Shown here piece after piece: positions 1 through 5,640 of a stretch of DNA of 7,098 bases. Position 1 is the stretch's first letter. Each line of letters opens with the position of its first letter. This stretch comes from Acidobacteriota bacterium (GTDB lineage: Bacteria; Acidobacteriota; Vicinamibacteria; Vicinamibacterales; JAFNAJ01). Position numbers and translations under genes: made by a program. The DNA is taken from NCBI GenBank assembly GCA_017860085.1, contig JAFNAJ010000388.1, positions 1 through 7,098 of the forward strand. Reading direction: 5' to 3'. The notes beneath the pieces are model-generated. The model did not search any database. It was not told the DNA's origin and saw nothing but the letters and a program-made list of their open reading frames with translations.

Positions 1-86
1 ACGCAGGCCTAAAGGCCTGCGCTACAGAGGGGGCTGCCCCCATCTGCGCGGCGATCCTGCGGTAGCGCAGGCCTTCAGGCCTGCGT
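1..86. repeat. Pair of inverted palindromic repeats (REP/BIME-like)
   Basis: Positions 1-25 and 62-86 are reverse complements of each other at 24 of 25 bases. Each arm is itself a palindrome: a 9-bp stem CGCAGGCCT/AGGCCTGCG with a 2-base loop (2-21 and 66-85). The two units differ only at one loop base. The 36-bp spacer holds a third hairpin (25-46), with a GGGGG/CCCCC core at 29-33/37-41 and a single bulged A at 42. Two head-to-head palindromic units with a short spacer is the architecture of bacterial interspersed mosaic elements. The array lies 34 bp beyond the stop of the leftward glmU gene, so it could also shape the 3' end of that transcript, although no T-tract follows. There are no coding signals in 1-119. 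Whether the element is dispersed in the genome cannot be seen from here. Confidence 0.75.
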
Positions 87-119
87 CGGCGCCGAGCGGC
101 AGCCCCGAGCCCCCAGTTC

Positions 120-998
120 CTACCCATTGTCCTTCCCCTGTCGCCGTGCCACCCAACCATCCTTGTTCACCTGCCTGGCGCGGGCCACGGCCAGGGAGTC
201 GGGAGGCACGTCGTCGGTGATCGATGAGCCAGCCGCGACGTAAGCTCCTTTGCCGACCGTGACGGGCGCGACGAGCTGGCAATCGCTCCCGATGAAGGCG
301 CCGTCCTCGATCGTCGTCCGATGCTTGGCCTTGCCGTCGTAGTTGCAGGTGATCGTGCCTGCGCCGATGTTGACGGCCTCGCCGATCGTGGCGTCTCCGA
401 GGTACGCCAGGTGGTTGGCCTTCGAGCGCGCCCCGAGCACGGTCTTCTTCAGCTCGACGAAGTTCCCCACGCTGGCCGCCGATCCCACGTCGCTGTCAGG
501 GCGAAGGTGGGCAAACGGTCCGACCACCGCGCCCAACCCGATCCTCGATCTCTGCACGACGCAGTAGTTCCGCACGACGGCCGAGTCGTCCACCGAGGAA
601 TCGACGATGCGCGTGCCTGCATGAATCTCGCAGCCGCAGCCGATGCGCGTGCGCCCTTCGAGGTAGACGTTGGGGTGCAGCACGGTGTCGGGTCCGACTT
701 CGACGTCAGGCCCGACGTAGGTCGTGGCGGGGTCGACCACGGTGACGCCGCTCGCCATCAGCTGATCGACACGGCGTGCCCGCACGATCGCCTCGAGCTC
801 CGCAAGCTCCCGCTGGCTGTTGATGCCCTTCACCTCGAGCGGATCGCGCACCTCGACGCTCTCCACCACGAGTCTCTCGCGTCGCTGGATCGCTACCACG
901 TCCGGCAGATAGTACTCGCCCTGGCTATTGGCGGCGGAGAGACCGGTGACGGCGCGGAACAAGCGCTCGAGGTCGAACGCGTAGATGCCGCTGTTCAC
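120..998 (-). CDS. glmU: GlmU, C-terminal part (acetyltransferase domain), separated by a frameshift
   Basis: This frame encodes the end of the uridyltransferase domain and the whole left-handed beta-helix acetyltransferase domain of GlmU, which acetylates glucosamine-1-phosphate using acetyl-CoA. Visible signatures are NSGIYAFD at the very start (the NxG of the sugar-binding part), hexapeptide repeats from about residue 90, the LRP and VGNFVELKK segments, NHLAYLGDATIG carrying the expected catalytic His, NIGAGTITCNYDG, and GSDCQLVAPVTVGKGAYVAAGS near the end. Position 998 is only the first GTG available. It lies inside a conserved motif, and homology in this frame extends back to about 1052 (ARIVEERDA), so 998 is not a believable start. 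Read with the upstream piece the protein would be about 462 residues, the normal GlmU size. It lacks its own ribosome binding site and could be made only if the break is corrected or is a sequence error. Confidence 0.93.
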   Translation of the reverse strand: MNSGIYAFDLERLFRAVTGLSAANSQGEYYLPDVVAIQRRERLVVESVEVRDPLEVKGINSQRELAELEAIVRARRVDQLMASGVTVVDPATTYVGPDVEVGPDTVLHPNVYLEGRTRIGCGCEIHAGTRIVDSSVDDSAVVRNYCVVQRSRIGLGAVVGPFAHLRPDSDVGSAASVGNFVELKKTVLGARSKANHLAYLGDATIGEAVNIGAGTITCNYDGKAKHRTTIEDGAFIGSDCQLVAPVTVGKGAYVAAGSSITDDVPPDSLAVARARQVNKDGWVARRQGKDNG

Positions 999-1509
999 CT
1001 CGCGGATGCGGCGCTCGTCGGCGGACGCATCCCGTTCTTCGACGATGCGCGCGATCGTCGCGGACGATGCGGCCGTAGCCGTGGGGGTTGTCGAGGGTCA
1101 TTGTGAGCACGGTGGTCGCGGCCCCGGTGTCGCGGTGACGCTGGAGCAGCCGCGCGAGCGTCTCGGCCGAGAGCAGCGGCACGTCGCCCGACAGCAGCAA
1201 GAGCGTGCCGGTGCGCGACCCGAGGAGAGACTGCGCCTGGAGGACGGCGTGCCCCGTGCCGAGCTGTGGCTCCTGCACGACGTACTCGAGGGAGGGCCAT
1301 TCGGCCAGCGCGCGCCGGACGTCGTCAGCCTGGTGTCCGACCACAATGACCACGCTCGCGCCGTTAAGCACCATCGCGGTCCGGACGACGCGCGTGATGA
1401 GCGGGAGCCCGCCCAGCGGGTGCAGAACCTTGGCGCGCGACGACTTCATGCGCGTGCCCTTGCCCGCGGCGAGGATCACAACGTGGAGAGGCGAAGAGGT
1501 GTGGGTCAT
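925..1509 (-). CDS. glmU: GlmU, N-terminal part (uridyltransferase domain), ends in frameshift
   Basis: This is the N-terminal GlmU domain, N-acetylglucosamine-1-phosphate uridyltransferase, which uses UTP to make UDP-GlcNAc for peptidoglycan and lipopolysaccharide in the cytoplasm. Residues about 11-21 carry the nucleotidyltransferase loop LAAGKGTRM, followed by the Lys of RAKVLHP, then QLGTGHAV, LSGDVPLL (metal-binding Asp) and NPHGYGRIVRDD. After that point, near 1053, similarity stops. The remaining 40 or so residues are Arg/His-rich out-of-frame translation, while the expected continuation (ARIVEERDA, then EVNSGIY) appears in the neighbouring frame. The ATG at 1509 lies 30 bp downstream of rsmI. 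No clear Shine-Dalgarno is seen, so translation may be coupled to rsmI. Either the gene carries a real indel or the assembly is wrong here. GlmU is normally essential, which favours a sequence error or a second copy elsewhere. Confidence 0.93.
   Translation of the reverse strand: MTHTSSPLHVVILAAGKGTRMKSSRAKVLHPLGGLPLITRVVRTAMVLNGASVVIVVGHQADDVRRALAEWPSLEYVVQEPQLGTGHAVLQAQSLLGSRTGTLLLLSGDVPLLSAETLARLLQRHRDTGAATTVLTMTLDNPHGYGRIVRDDRAHRRRTGCVRRRAPHPRGEQRHLRVRPRALVPRRHRSLRRQ
1040..1060. other. Hairpin at the glmU frameshift junction
   Basis: The stretch is a perfect inverted repeat: 7-bp arms CGACGAT and ATCGTCG around the 7-base alternating loop GCGCGCG. The switch between the two glmU frames must occur in or next to this loop, because family-conserved residues end at 1054 in one frame and resume at 1052 in the other. 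A 9-bp direct repeat GACGATGCG also occurs at 1041-1049 and 1063-1071. Hairpins plus short direct repeats are typical sites of slippage deletions and of polymerase or base-calling errors, so the local structure offers a mechanism for the break, although it does not say whether the break is biological. Confidence 0.7.
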
Positions 1510-1539
1510 GATGACGCGAGGGCGACACTAGCAAAGGGT

Positions 1540-2379
1540 TCAGGTTGGATCAACACGAGCTCGCTCGAGTGCGGCATACACGGCGCGGGCTGGGCGGTGA
1601 TAACGGCGGGCCAGCGCCGCGATCGCCTCGCGTCGAGAAAGCCCGTCGCGAGCCGTGAGCGAGCGGAACTCGTCCCAGAGGCGGTCGTCCGATACGTCGG
1701 GCACCGGCTCGTCGGCCGCGGGGGACAGGACGATCGTGAACTCGCCACGCGGTGAGTGCAGCGCGTCGAGCGCCGTGCTGAGGGGACCGGTCACGACCTC
1801 CTCGTGGACCTTGGTGAGCTCACGCGCGATGGCCACGCGGCGGTCGCCGACGGTGCTCAGCAGCTCGGCCAGGGTAGCGCGAATGCGGTGCGGAGCCTCG
1901 AAGAAGACGACGGGTCTGGGCTCGGCGGCGATGGCGTCGAGCCAGGATGTGCGGGCACTCGCCTTGGCAGGCACGAAGCCGGCAAACGTGAAGCTGTCGG
2001 CCGAGAGACCGGACGAAACCAGGGCCGCCAGTACGGCGCTGGGGCCGGGAATCGCCTCGACGCGGATGCCGATCTCCCGTGCCTGCTCCACCAGCGTCGC
2101 CCCCGGGTCGGACACGAGGGGGGTGCCGGCGTCCGTGACCAAGGCGACCGCCTCGCCGGCCTGGAGGCGGGCCAGCAGGGCCGGCACCCGGGCTCGCTCG
2201 TTGTGCTCGTGCAGGCTCAAGAGCGGCGTCCGGATGTCGAAGTGGGTAAGGAGACCCCGTGTCCGCCGTGTGTCCTCGGCGGCGATGACGGCAGCCTCCC
2301 GCAACACCCGCAAGGCCCGCAGGGTGATGTCCTCGAGGTTGCCGATGGGGGTCGAGACGACGAAAAGCGTCCCGGGCAT
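1540..2379 (-). CDS. rsmI: 16S rRNA (cytidine(1402)-2'-O)-methyltransferase RsmI
   Basis: RsmI 2'-O-methylates C1402 of 16S rRNA in the decoding centre, using SAM, as part of 30S maturation in the cytoplasm. The protein (279 residues from the chosen start) has the tetrapyrrole-methylase fold motifs in order: STPIGNLEDIT (9-19), AEDTRRTRGLL (34-44), SLHEHNE (55-61), TDAGTPLVSDPG (82-93), IPGPSA (110-115), GFVPAK (134-139), FFEAPHR (159-165) and GEFTIVL. The C-terminal segment GLSRREAIAALARRY matches the small helical RsmI tail. The open frame reaches back to 2439, but the ATG at 2379 places the N-terminus just before the first conserved strand, as in the family, and avoids a 20-residue extension into the divergent promoter region. 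The length is normal. It is followed after 30 bp by glmU on the same strand, probably in one transcript, and is divergent from the DUF885 gene. Confidence 0.95.
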   Translation of the reverse strand: MPGTLFVVSTPIGNLEDITLRALRVLREAAVIAAEDTRRTRGLLTHFDIRTPLLSLHEHNERARVPALLARLQAGEAVALVTDAGTPLVSDPGATLVEQAREIGIRVEAIPGPSAVLAALVSSGLSADSFTFAGFVPAKASARTSWLDAIAAEPRPVVFFEAPHRIRATLAELLSTVGDRRVAIARELTKVHEEVVTGPLSTALDALHSPRGEFTIVLSPAADEPVPDVSDDRLWDEFRSLTARDGLSRREAIAALARRYHRPARAVYAALERARVDPT

Positions 2380-2395
2380 CGATGTGACGCAAGGT

Positions 2396-2401
2396 ATTGT
2401 A
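2396..2401 (-). promoter_or_regulatory. Candidate -10 element upstream of rsmI
   Basis: On the minus strand the hexamer TACAAT (5 of 6 to the sigma70 -10 consensus) lies 16 bp before the chosen rsmI ATG. No convincing -35 is present 16-18 bp upstream. If it is used, the 5' leader would be only about 10 nt, with no Shine-Dalgarno. It sits in the 86-bp divergent spacer (2380-2465) between rsmI and the DUF885 gene, which must contain start signals for both. It could be a chance AT-rich hexamer in a GC-rich background. Confidence 0.3.
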
Positions 2402-2465
2402 CCATTGCGGTTACGGCCGCTGGGCCACACACCAACCACGATCGCTTGAGCGTACGGCCAGCCGA

Positions 2466-4127
2466 ATGTACTCCTCCGAACCCCTGCCGCACTTCGTGGA
2501 CGACCTGCTCTCCTATCTCCACGAGGTTTACCCGACCACCGCCACGTTCGACGGGGTCCACACCCACGACGACCTGCTCGAGGACTACTCCCGGAGCGCC
2601 ATCGACACGCACCTGCGCGAGCTGGGCAGCTTCAGTCGTCGGCTGTCAGCCATCAATCCCGACACCCTGTCGCCGACCGAGCGAGCCGAGCGCCAGGTGC
2701 TCGAGGCGAACATCCGCAGTCGCCTGTTCGAGCTCGAGGAGTTGCGCACCTGGGAGCGCGACCCGCAGTACTACGCCGAGACCCTCGCCATCAGCTTGGC
2801 GGCGCAGGCGATCTTTGCCTACGCGCCGACCGAGCAGCGCGCGCGGCGCGTGCTGTCGAAACTGCGGCAGACACCGAGGCTCCTGCAGAACGCCCGCGAT
2901 AACATCAAGGAGCCGCCCGGCATCTTCGTGAAGACGGCCGTCGAGACGCTCCGCGGCGTCCAGTCGTTCATCGACCGCGACCTGCCAAGGGCCTTCTCCG
3001 AGGTCGACGATCTCTCGCTGCTCGGCGACCTGGCCGACGCGGCCACCGAAGCCAGCCAGGCGGTGGCGGCCTATGCCGACTACCTCGAGCGCGAGGTGGC
3101 GCCGAAGACCAAGGGCTCCTTCCGCATCGGACGCGAGCCGTTCGAGACGAAGCTGAAGCTCGAGGAAGGCATCACCCTGTCGTCGGATCGGCTTCTCGCC
3201 ATCGGGATGCGCGAGCTGGCGGTCACGCAGGAGGAGTTCCGCCGGGTGGCCTCCCGCCTCGACGCCAAGAGCCCGCAGGAGGCCTGGCGGAAGATCAAAG
3301 AGGACCATCCCGCGCCGGGCGAGCTGGTGGCGACGGCGCGTGCCCAGGTCGACGAACTGGCGACGTTCATCACGCGGCACCCCATCATCTCGATGCCCGA
3401 GTGCGAGCCGCTGGTGGTGGCGTCGACACCGCAGTTCTATCGGTGGACCTTTGCCAGCCTCTGGACGCCCGGCGCATTCGAGAGCCGTCCGCTCCGGTCC
3501 TACTACTACCTCACCGATGTCGACCCGGCCTGGACCGCCGAGCGCCGGGAGGAACACCTGCGCGACTTCAACATTCCCGCGCTCTGGTCGATCTCGGTCC
3601 ACGAGTCCTACCCGGGCCACTTCCTCCATCTCCAGCACGTGCGCCGGGTCGCTTCACGGATGCGCAAGTCGATCCTGTTTGCGCCAACCTCCTTCGTGGA
3701 AGGGTGGGCACACTACGCCGAGCAGATGATGCTCGAGGAAGGCCTCGGCGATCGCGATCCCGCGCGACGCCTCGGCCAGTTGGCCGAGGTGCTGATCCGG
3801 CTCGCGCGACTCATCGTCGGAATCCGGCTGCACTCCGAGGACCTGTCGGTGGAGCAGGGCGTGCGGTTCTTCAAGGACGAGGCGTTTCTCGAGGAAGGGA
3901 CCGCGCGCAAGGAGGCCGAGCGTGGCACGTTCAACCCGTCCTACGTGGTGTACGCGCTGGGCCGGCTGATGATGCTGAAGCTGCGCGAGGACGTGCGCGC
4001 GAACCAGGGCGAGCGGTACTCGCTCAAGGGCTTCCACGACGCCCTGATGAGCAACGGCTTTGGGCCCTTCTCGCTCCATCGCCAGCTGCTGCTCGGCGAA
4101 GAGGCCGGCAAGGCGCTGATCGAGTAG
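2466..4127 (+). CDS. DUF885 family HExxPGH metallopeptidase-like protein
   Basis: The protein has 553 residues from the chosen ATG. It carries the DUF885 (Pfam PF05960) hallmark HESYPGH at residues 379-385 within ISVHESYPGHFLHLQH, followed 26 residues later by EGWAHYAEQMM (E412). This resembles a zinc-peptidase site in which the His residues and the downstream Glu bind metal and the Glu of HE is catalytic; that assignment is inferred by analogy. The N-terminal segment (FLSYLHEVYPTTATFDGVH-like) and the YYYLTDVDP stretch also fit the family. Physiological substrates of most members are unknown, and peptide hydrolysis is the usual suggestion. An in-frame ATG exists at 2397, but it would add 23 non-conserved residues across the divergent promoter spacer, so 2466 is preferred; neither has a clear Shine-Dalgarno. 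No signal peptide is visible, so the product is probably cytoplasmic, unlike exported relatives. Length is normal, and the gene appears intact and monocistronic. Confidence 0.9.
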   Translation: MYSSEPLPHFVDDLLSYLHEVYPTTATFDGVHTHDDLLEDYSRSAIDTHLRELGSFSRRLSAINPDTLSPTERAERQVLEANIRSRLFELEELRTWERDPQYYAETLAISLAAQAIFAYAPTEQRARRVLSKLRQTPRLLQNARDNIKEPPGIFVKTAVETLRGVQSFIDRDLPRAFSEVDDLSLLGDLADAATEASQAVAAYADYLEREVAPKTKGSFRIGREPFETKLKLEEGITLSSDRLLAIGMRELAVTQEEFRRVASRLDAKSPQEAWRKIKEDHPAPGELVATARAQVDELATFITRHPIISMPECEPLVVASTPQFYRWTFASLWTPGAFESRPLRSYYYLTDVDPAWTAERREEHLRDFNIPALWSISVHESYPGHFLHLQHVRRVASRMRKSILFAPTSFVEGWAHYAEQMMLEEGLGDRDPARRLGQLAEVLIRLARLIVGIRLHSEDLSVEQGVRFFKDEAFLEEGTARKEAERGTFNPSYVVYALGRLMMLKLREDVRANQGERYSLKGFHDALMSNGFGPFSLHRQLLLGEEAGKALIE

Positions 4128-4144
4128 CCGCCAGACGCCTCCGT

Positions 4145-4174
4145 TTGACAGCCCGCGGGCCCTGTTCGTACGAT
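4145..4174 (+). promoter_or_regulatory. Sigma70-type promoter for the FmdB-family gene
   Basis: A perfect -35 TTGACA (4145-4150) is followed after 18 bp by TACGAT (4169-4174, 4 of 6 to TATAAT). Transcription would begin near 4181, giving a leader of about 26 nt that contains the ribosome binding site. It begins 17 bp after the DUF885 stop, so the FmdB-family gene can be transcribed independently of its upstream neighbour. This is the clearest promoter in the window. Confidence 0.65.
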
Positions 4175-4194
4175 CGCAGGTTCACCGCCGATCT

Positions 4195-4201
4195 GGAAGG
4201 A
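4195..4201 (+). promoter_or_regulatory. Ribosome binding site for the FmdB-family gene
   Basis: GGAAGGA lies 5 bp before the ATG at 4207. It is a good Shine-Dalgarno match and, together with the conserved MPLYEYEC start of the protein, fixes the start codon. Confidence 0.8.
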
Positions 4202-4206
4202 CGTTC

Positions 4207-4545
4207 ATGCCCCTCTACGAATACGAGTGTGAGGCCTGCGGGCACCGATTCGAGCTGATCCAGAAGTTCTCGGATCCTCCGGCCGAGGCGTGCACGTCCT
4301 GCAGCGGGGGACCGGTCCGCAAGCTGCTGTCCTCACCCGCGTTCCAGTTCAAGGGTTCGGGCTGGTACATCACCGACTACGCGCGCAAGGGGTCGTCGCC
4401 CGGTAGTGACGGTGAGTCGAAACCAGCGGGGGAGAGCGCCGAGAAGCCCGCGGCCGACAGCAGCAAGAGCACGACGTCCGCGCCCTCCACCTCGAGCGAC
4501 TCCTCGTCGTACGGCGGGCGATCCGGTTCTGAACGAAATAGCTGA
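4207..4545 (+). CDS. FmdB-family zinc-ribbon protein (CxxC-CxxC-Ser-rich)
   Basis: This is a small 112-residue protein of the FmdB/Zn-ribbon_8 group (TIGR02605-type, CxxC_CxxC_SSSS). Residues 1-16 (MPLYEYECEACGHRFE) and the two CxxC knuckles C8/C11 and C29/C32 form the zinc ribbon. They are followed by the characteristic VRKLLSSPAFQFKGSGWYITDYARKG (37-62) and a Ser/Thr/Ala/Lys-rich disordered tail to the end. FmdB was named as a putative regulator of formamidase/acetamidase genes; for most members the function is unproven, so a DNA- or RNA-binding role is only an inference. It has its own promoter and Shine-Dalgarno. Its last 176 bp overlap, tail to tail on the opposite strand, the 3' end of the LuxR-type gene. 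The family assignment is firm; the function is not. Confidence 0.92.
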   Translation: MPLYEYECEACGHRFELIQKFSDPPAEACTSCSGGPVRKLLSSPAFQFKGSGWYITDYARKGSSPGSDGESKPAGESAEKPAADSSKSTTSAPSTSSDSSSYGGRSGSERNS

Positions 4546-5521
4546 GCTGAACGCGGTTCTGCACGCCGAGCTTCCGGTGGGCACTGTAGGTGTGCTTCTT
4601 GACGGTCTCCGGTGCGATCGACAGCCGCTCGGCAATCTCCTTGTGGCTCAGGCCCACGAGCAGGAGCTCGACCACCTCGCTCTCCCGGGCCGAGAGCCCC
4701 AGCCCGACGAGGTCCGACCTCAGGTCCGCCGGCAGCGGCTCCGCCGGCCGGATGAGCGCCCGCTCACGCAGGAACCGCTTCAGCCACAGCAGGGCCGGGT
4801 AGTTCGCGGCGACCTGCACAGTGGCGATGACGACGTCGGGCGTTTCCACGCCAACGACCCCCAGCACATCGCGCACCGCGAGATCGAAGGCCACGAACCC
4901 AAGCATCTGTAGCATGACGAACGTCCGGAGGCCTCGGCGATCCAGTGGATCCCCCACACGCCCGAGCATGACGAGCGTGTAGGCGATCCAACCGTACGTG
5001 ATGCCGAGCTTGAGCACTGCCGCCACGAACGAGGCCGCGAGGGTCATTCCTTCCGGTGAGCCGTCACCTGGAAGCGCCGCGGCAACCGAGAGAATGACGG
5101 CGGCGAGGACCCAGACGATGACGTACAGGACCGTGTAGACCCGCCGGAGCCGTATTCCGGCCACCTGCGCCATGAAGGCCGACAGGAAGTAGAGCCAGAC
5201 ACCGAAGACGATGGCAAAGAGCGGCCGTGTGGCCGACGCAAGCCCGTTCCACTGGGACGCGGGCAGGAATGCGCCGATCAGCATGTACTGCACGACCGAC
5301 AGGAGAACGAACGCGCCCCAGGAGGCCAGGTAGAGGGTGTACGGAAGGAGAAAGTCCCTGTGGAACTCCTTCTGCAACCGGTACGCCACCCACACTGGGA
5401 ATCCCGCCGCCACACTCACAAGGAAGAAGTAGGCGACGGTCAGGGCGCGCACGGCGAGGTTGTACCACGGGCGCGGAATACCCTCAATGTGGTAGTCGTC
5501 GATTTCCTCCTTCCAGGGCAT
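4370..5521 (-). CDS. Seven-TM membrane protein with C-terminal LuxR-type HTH (membrane-tethered transcription regulator)
   Basis: The 383-residue frame has about seven hydrophobic helices (roughly residues 22-47, 58-86, 98-123, 128-150, 159-186, 198-215, 229-247). A short basic linker follows, then a LuxR/GerE DNA-binding domain at about 274-334: LSARESEVVELLLVGLSHKEIAERL, then APETVKKHTYSAHRKLGVQNR. The KEIA...TVKKH recognition-helix pattern is intact. There is no receiver, PAS or kinase domain, so sensing is presumably done by the membrane part and the protein would be a one-component regulator acting at the inner membrane. I do not recognise the membrane domain as a named sensor family. 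The ATG at 5521 lacks a clear Shine-Dalgarno and adjoins a 14-bp palindrome. Residues after about 335 are Arg/Ser/Cys-rich, read antisense to the FmdB gene, and look like read-through caused by loss of the ancestral stop. The gene is divergent from the methyltransferase, a natural target candidate. Confidence 0.85.
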   Translation of the reverse strand: MPWKEEIDDYHIEGIPRPWYNLAVRALTVAYFFLVSVAAGFPVWVAYRLQKEFHRDFLLPYTLYLASWGAFVLLSVVQYMLIGAFLPASQWNGLASATRPLFAIVFGVWLYFLSAFMAQVAGIRLRRVYTVLYVIVWVLAAVILSVAAALPGDGSPEGMTLAASFVAAVLKLGITYGWIAYTLVMLGRVGDPLDRRGLRTFVMLQMLGFVAFDLAVRDVLGVVGVETPDVVIATVQVAANYPALLWLKRFLRERALIRPAEPLPADLRSDLVGLGLSARESEVVELLLVGLSHKEIAERLSIAPETVKKHTYSAHRKLGVQNRVQLSYFVQNRIARRTTRSRSRWRARTSCSCCCRPRASRRSPPLVSTHRHYRATTPCARSR

Positions 5522-5524
5522 TGT

Positions 5525-5585
5525 CGCCGGGCCCGGCGCCGCGTCTATTGATCACGGCAGGAGCTGCGTGTGCGGCACCGGGCCC
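5525..5585. promoter_or_regulatory. Paired GC palindromes in the divergent control region (candidate operator)
   Basis: The 119-bp spacer between the two divergent genes contains a perfect 14-bp palindrome, CGCCGGGCCCGGCG (5525-5538), only 3 bp before the LuxR-type start codon. An overlapping 14-mer at 5529-5542 recurs as its reverse complement at 5572-5585 with one mismatch, 29 bp apart. The shared core CCGGGCCC occurs at 5527-5534 and 5578-5585. Such pairs could bind a dimeric regulator, or fold into an RNA hairpin that masks the start. GC-rich palindromes arise easily by chance at this base composition, so the operator reading is tentative. No strong -35/-10 pair was found in the spacer for either gene. 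Confidence 0.35.
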
Positions 5586-5627
5586 AGGCCGAACGGGCGC
5601 TGCGGCAGGTGCGGCCGTTGGCTCCCC

Positions 5628-5635
5628 GAAGGAGG
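5628..5635 (+). promoter_or_regulatory. Strong ribosome binding site for the methyltransferase gene
   Basis: GAAGGAGG lies 5 bp before the ATG at 5641, the best Shine-Dalgarno in the window. It decides the start: the frame is open back to 5227, but that extension would run through the divergent regulator gene and would hide the signal-peptide-like N-terminus. Confidence 0.88.
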
Positions 5636-5640
5636 CCATC

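Noticed and set aside
1..119. CRISPR array or tRNA at the left edge
   Set aside because: There are only two units, in opposite orientation, each self-palindromic with no spacer series. No cloverleaf or CCA-end pattern is seen.
996..998. Independent start of a free-standing acetyltransferase at GTG 998
   Set aside because: The GTG is the Val of the conserved EVNSGIY motif inside the uridyltransferase domain. Homology continues upstream in the same frame, and no ribosome binding site is present.
1047..1060. Programmed +1 ribosomal frameshift as the explanation for split glmU
   Set aside because: No known slippery or stop-coupled +1 motif is present at the junction, GlmU is not known to use recoding, and a local indel at the hairpin is simpler.
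321..1106. 261-residue rightward open frame opposite glmU
   Set aside because: It lies wholly antisense to well-conserved GlmU sequence, has Arg/Asp/His-rich composition typical of high-GC shadow frames, and shows no recognisable domain.
2380..2439. 20-residue N-terminal extension of RsmI from ATG 2439
   Set aside because: RsmI proteins normally begin a few residues before the STPIGNL strand. The extension is not conserved-looking and would consume most of the divergent promoter spacer.
2646..3638. 330-residue leftward open frame inside the DUF885 gene
   Set aside because: It is antisense to a complete, conserved protein. Its sequence is an Arg/Leu/Gly-rich shadow with no motif and no ribosome binding site context.
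5227..5640. Possible 138-residue N-terminal extension of the methyltransferase
   Set aside because: The extension is Arg/Pro/Gly-rich, antisense to the membrane helices of the regulator, and ignores the strong Shine-Dalgarno before 5641.
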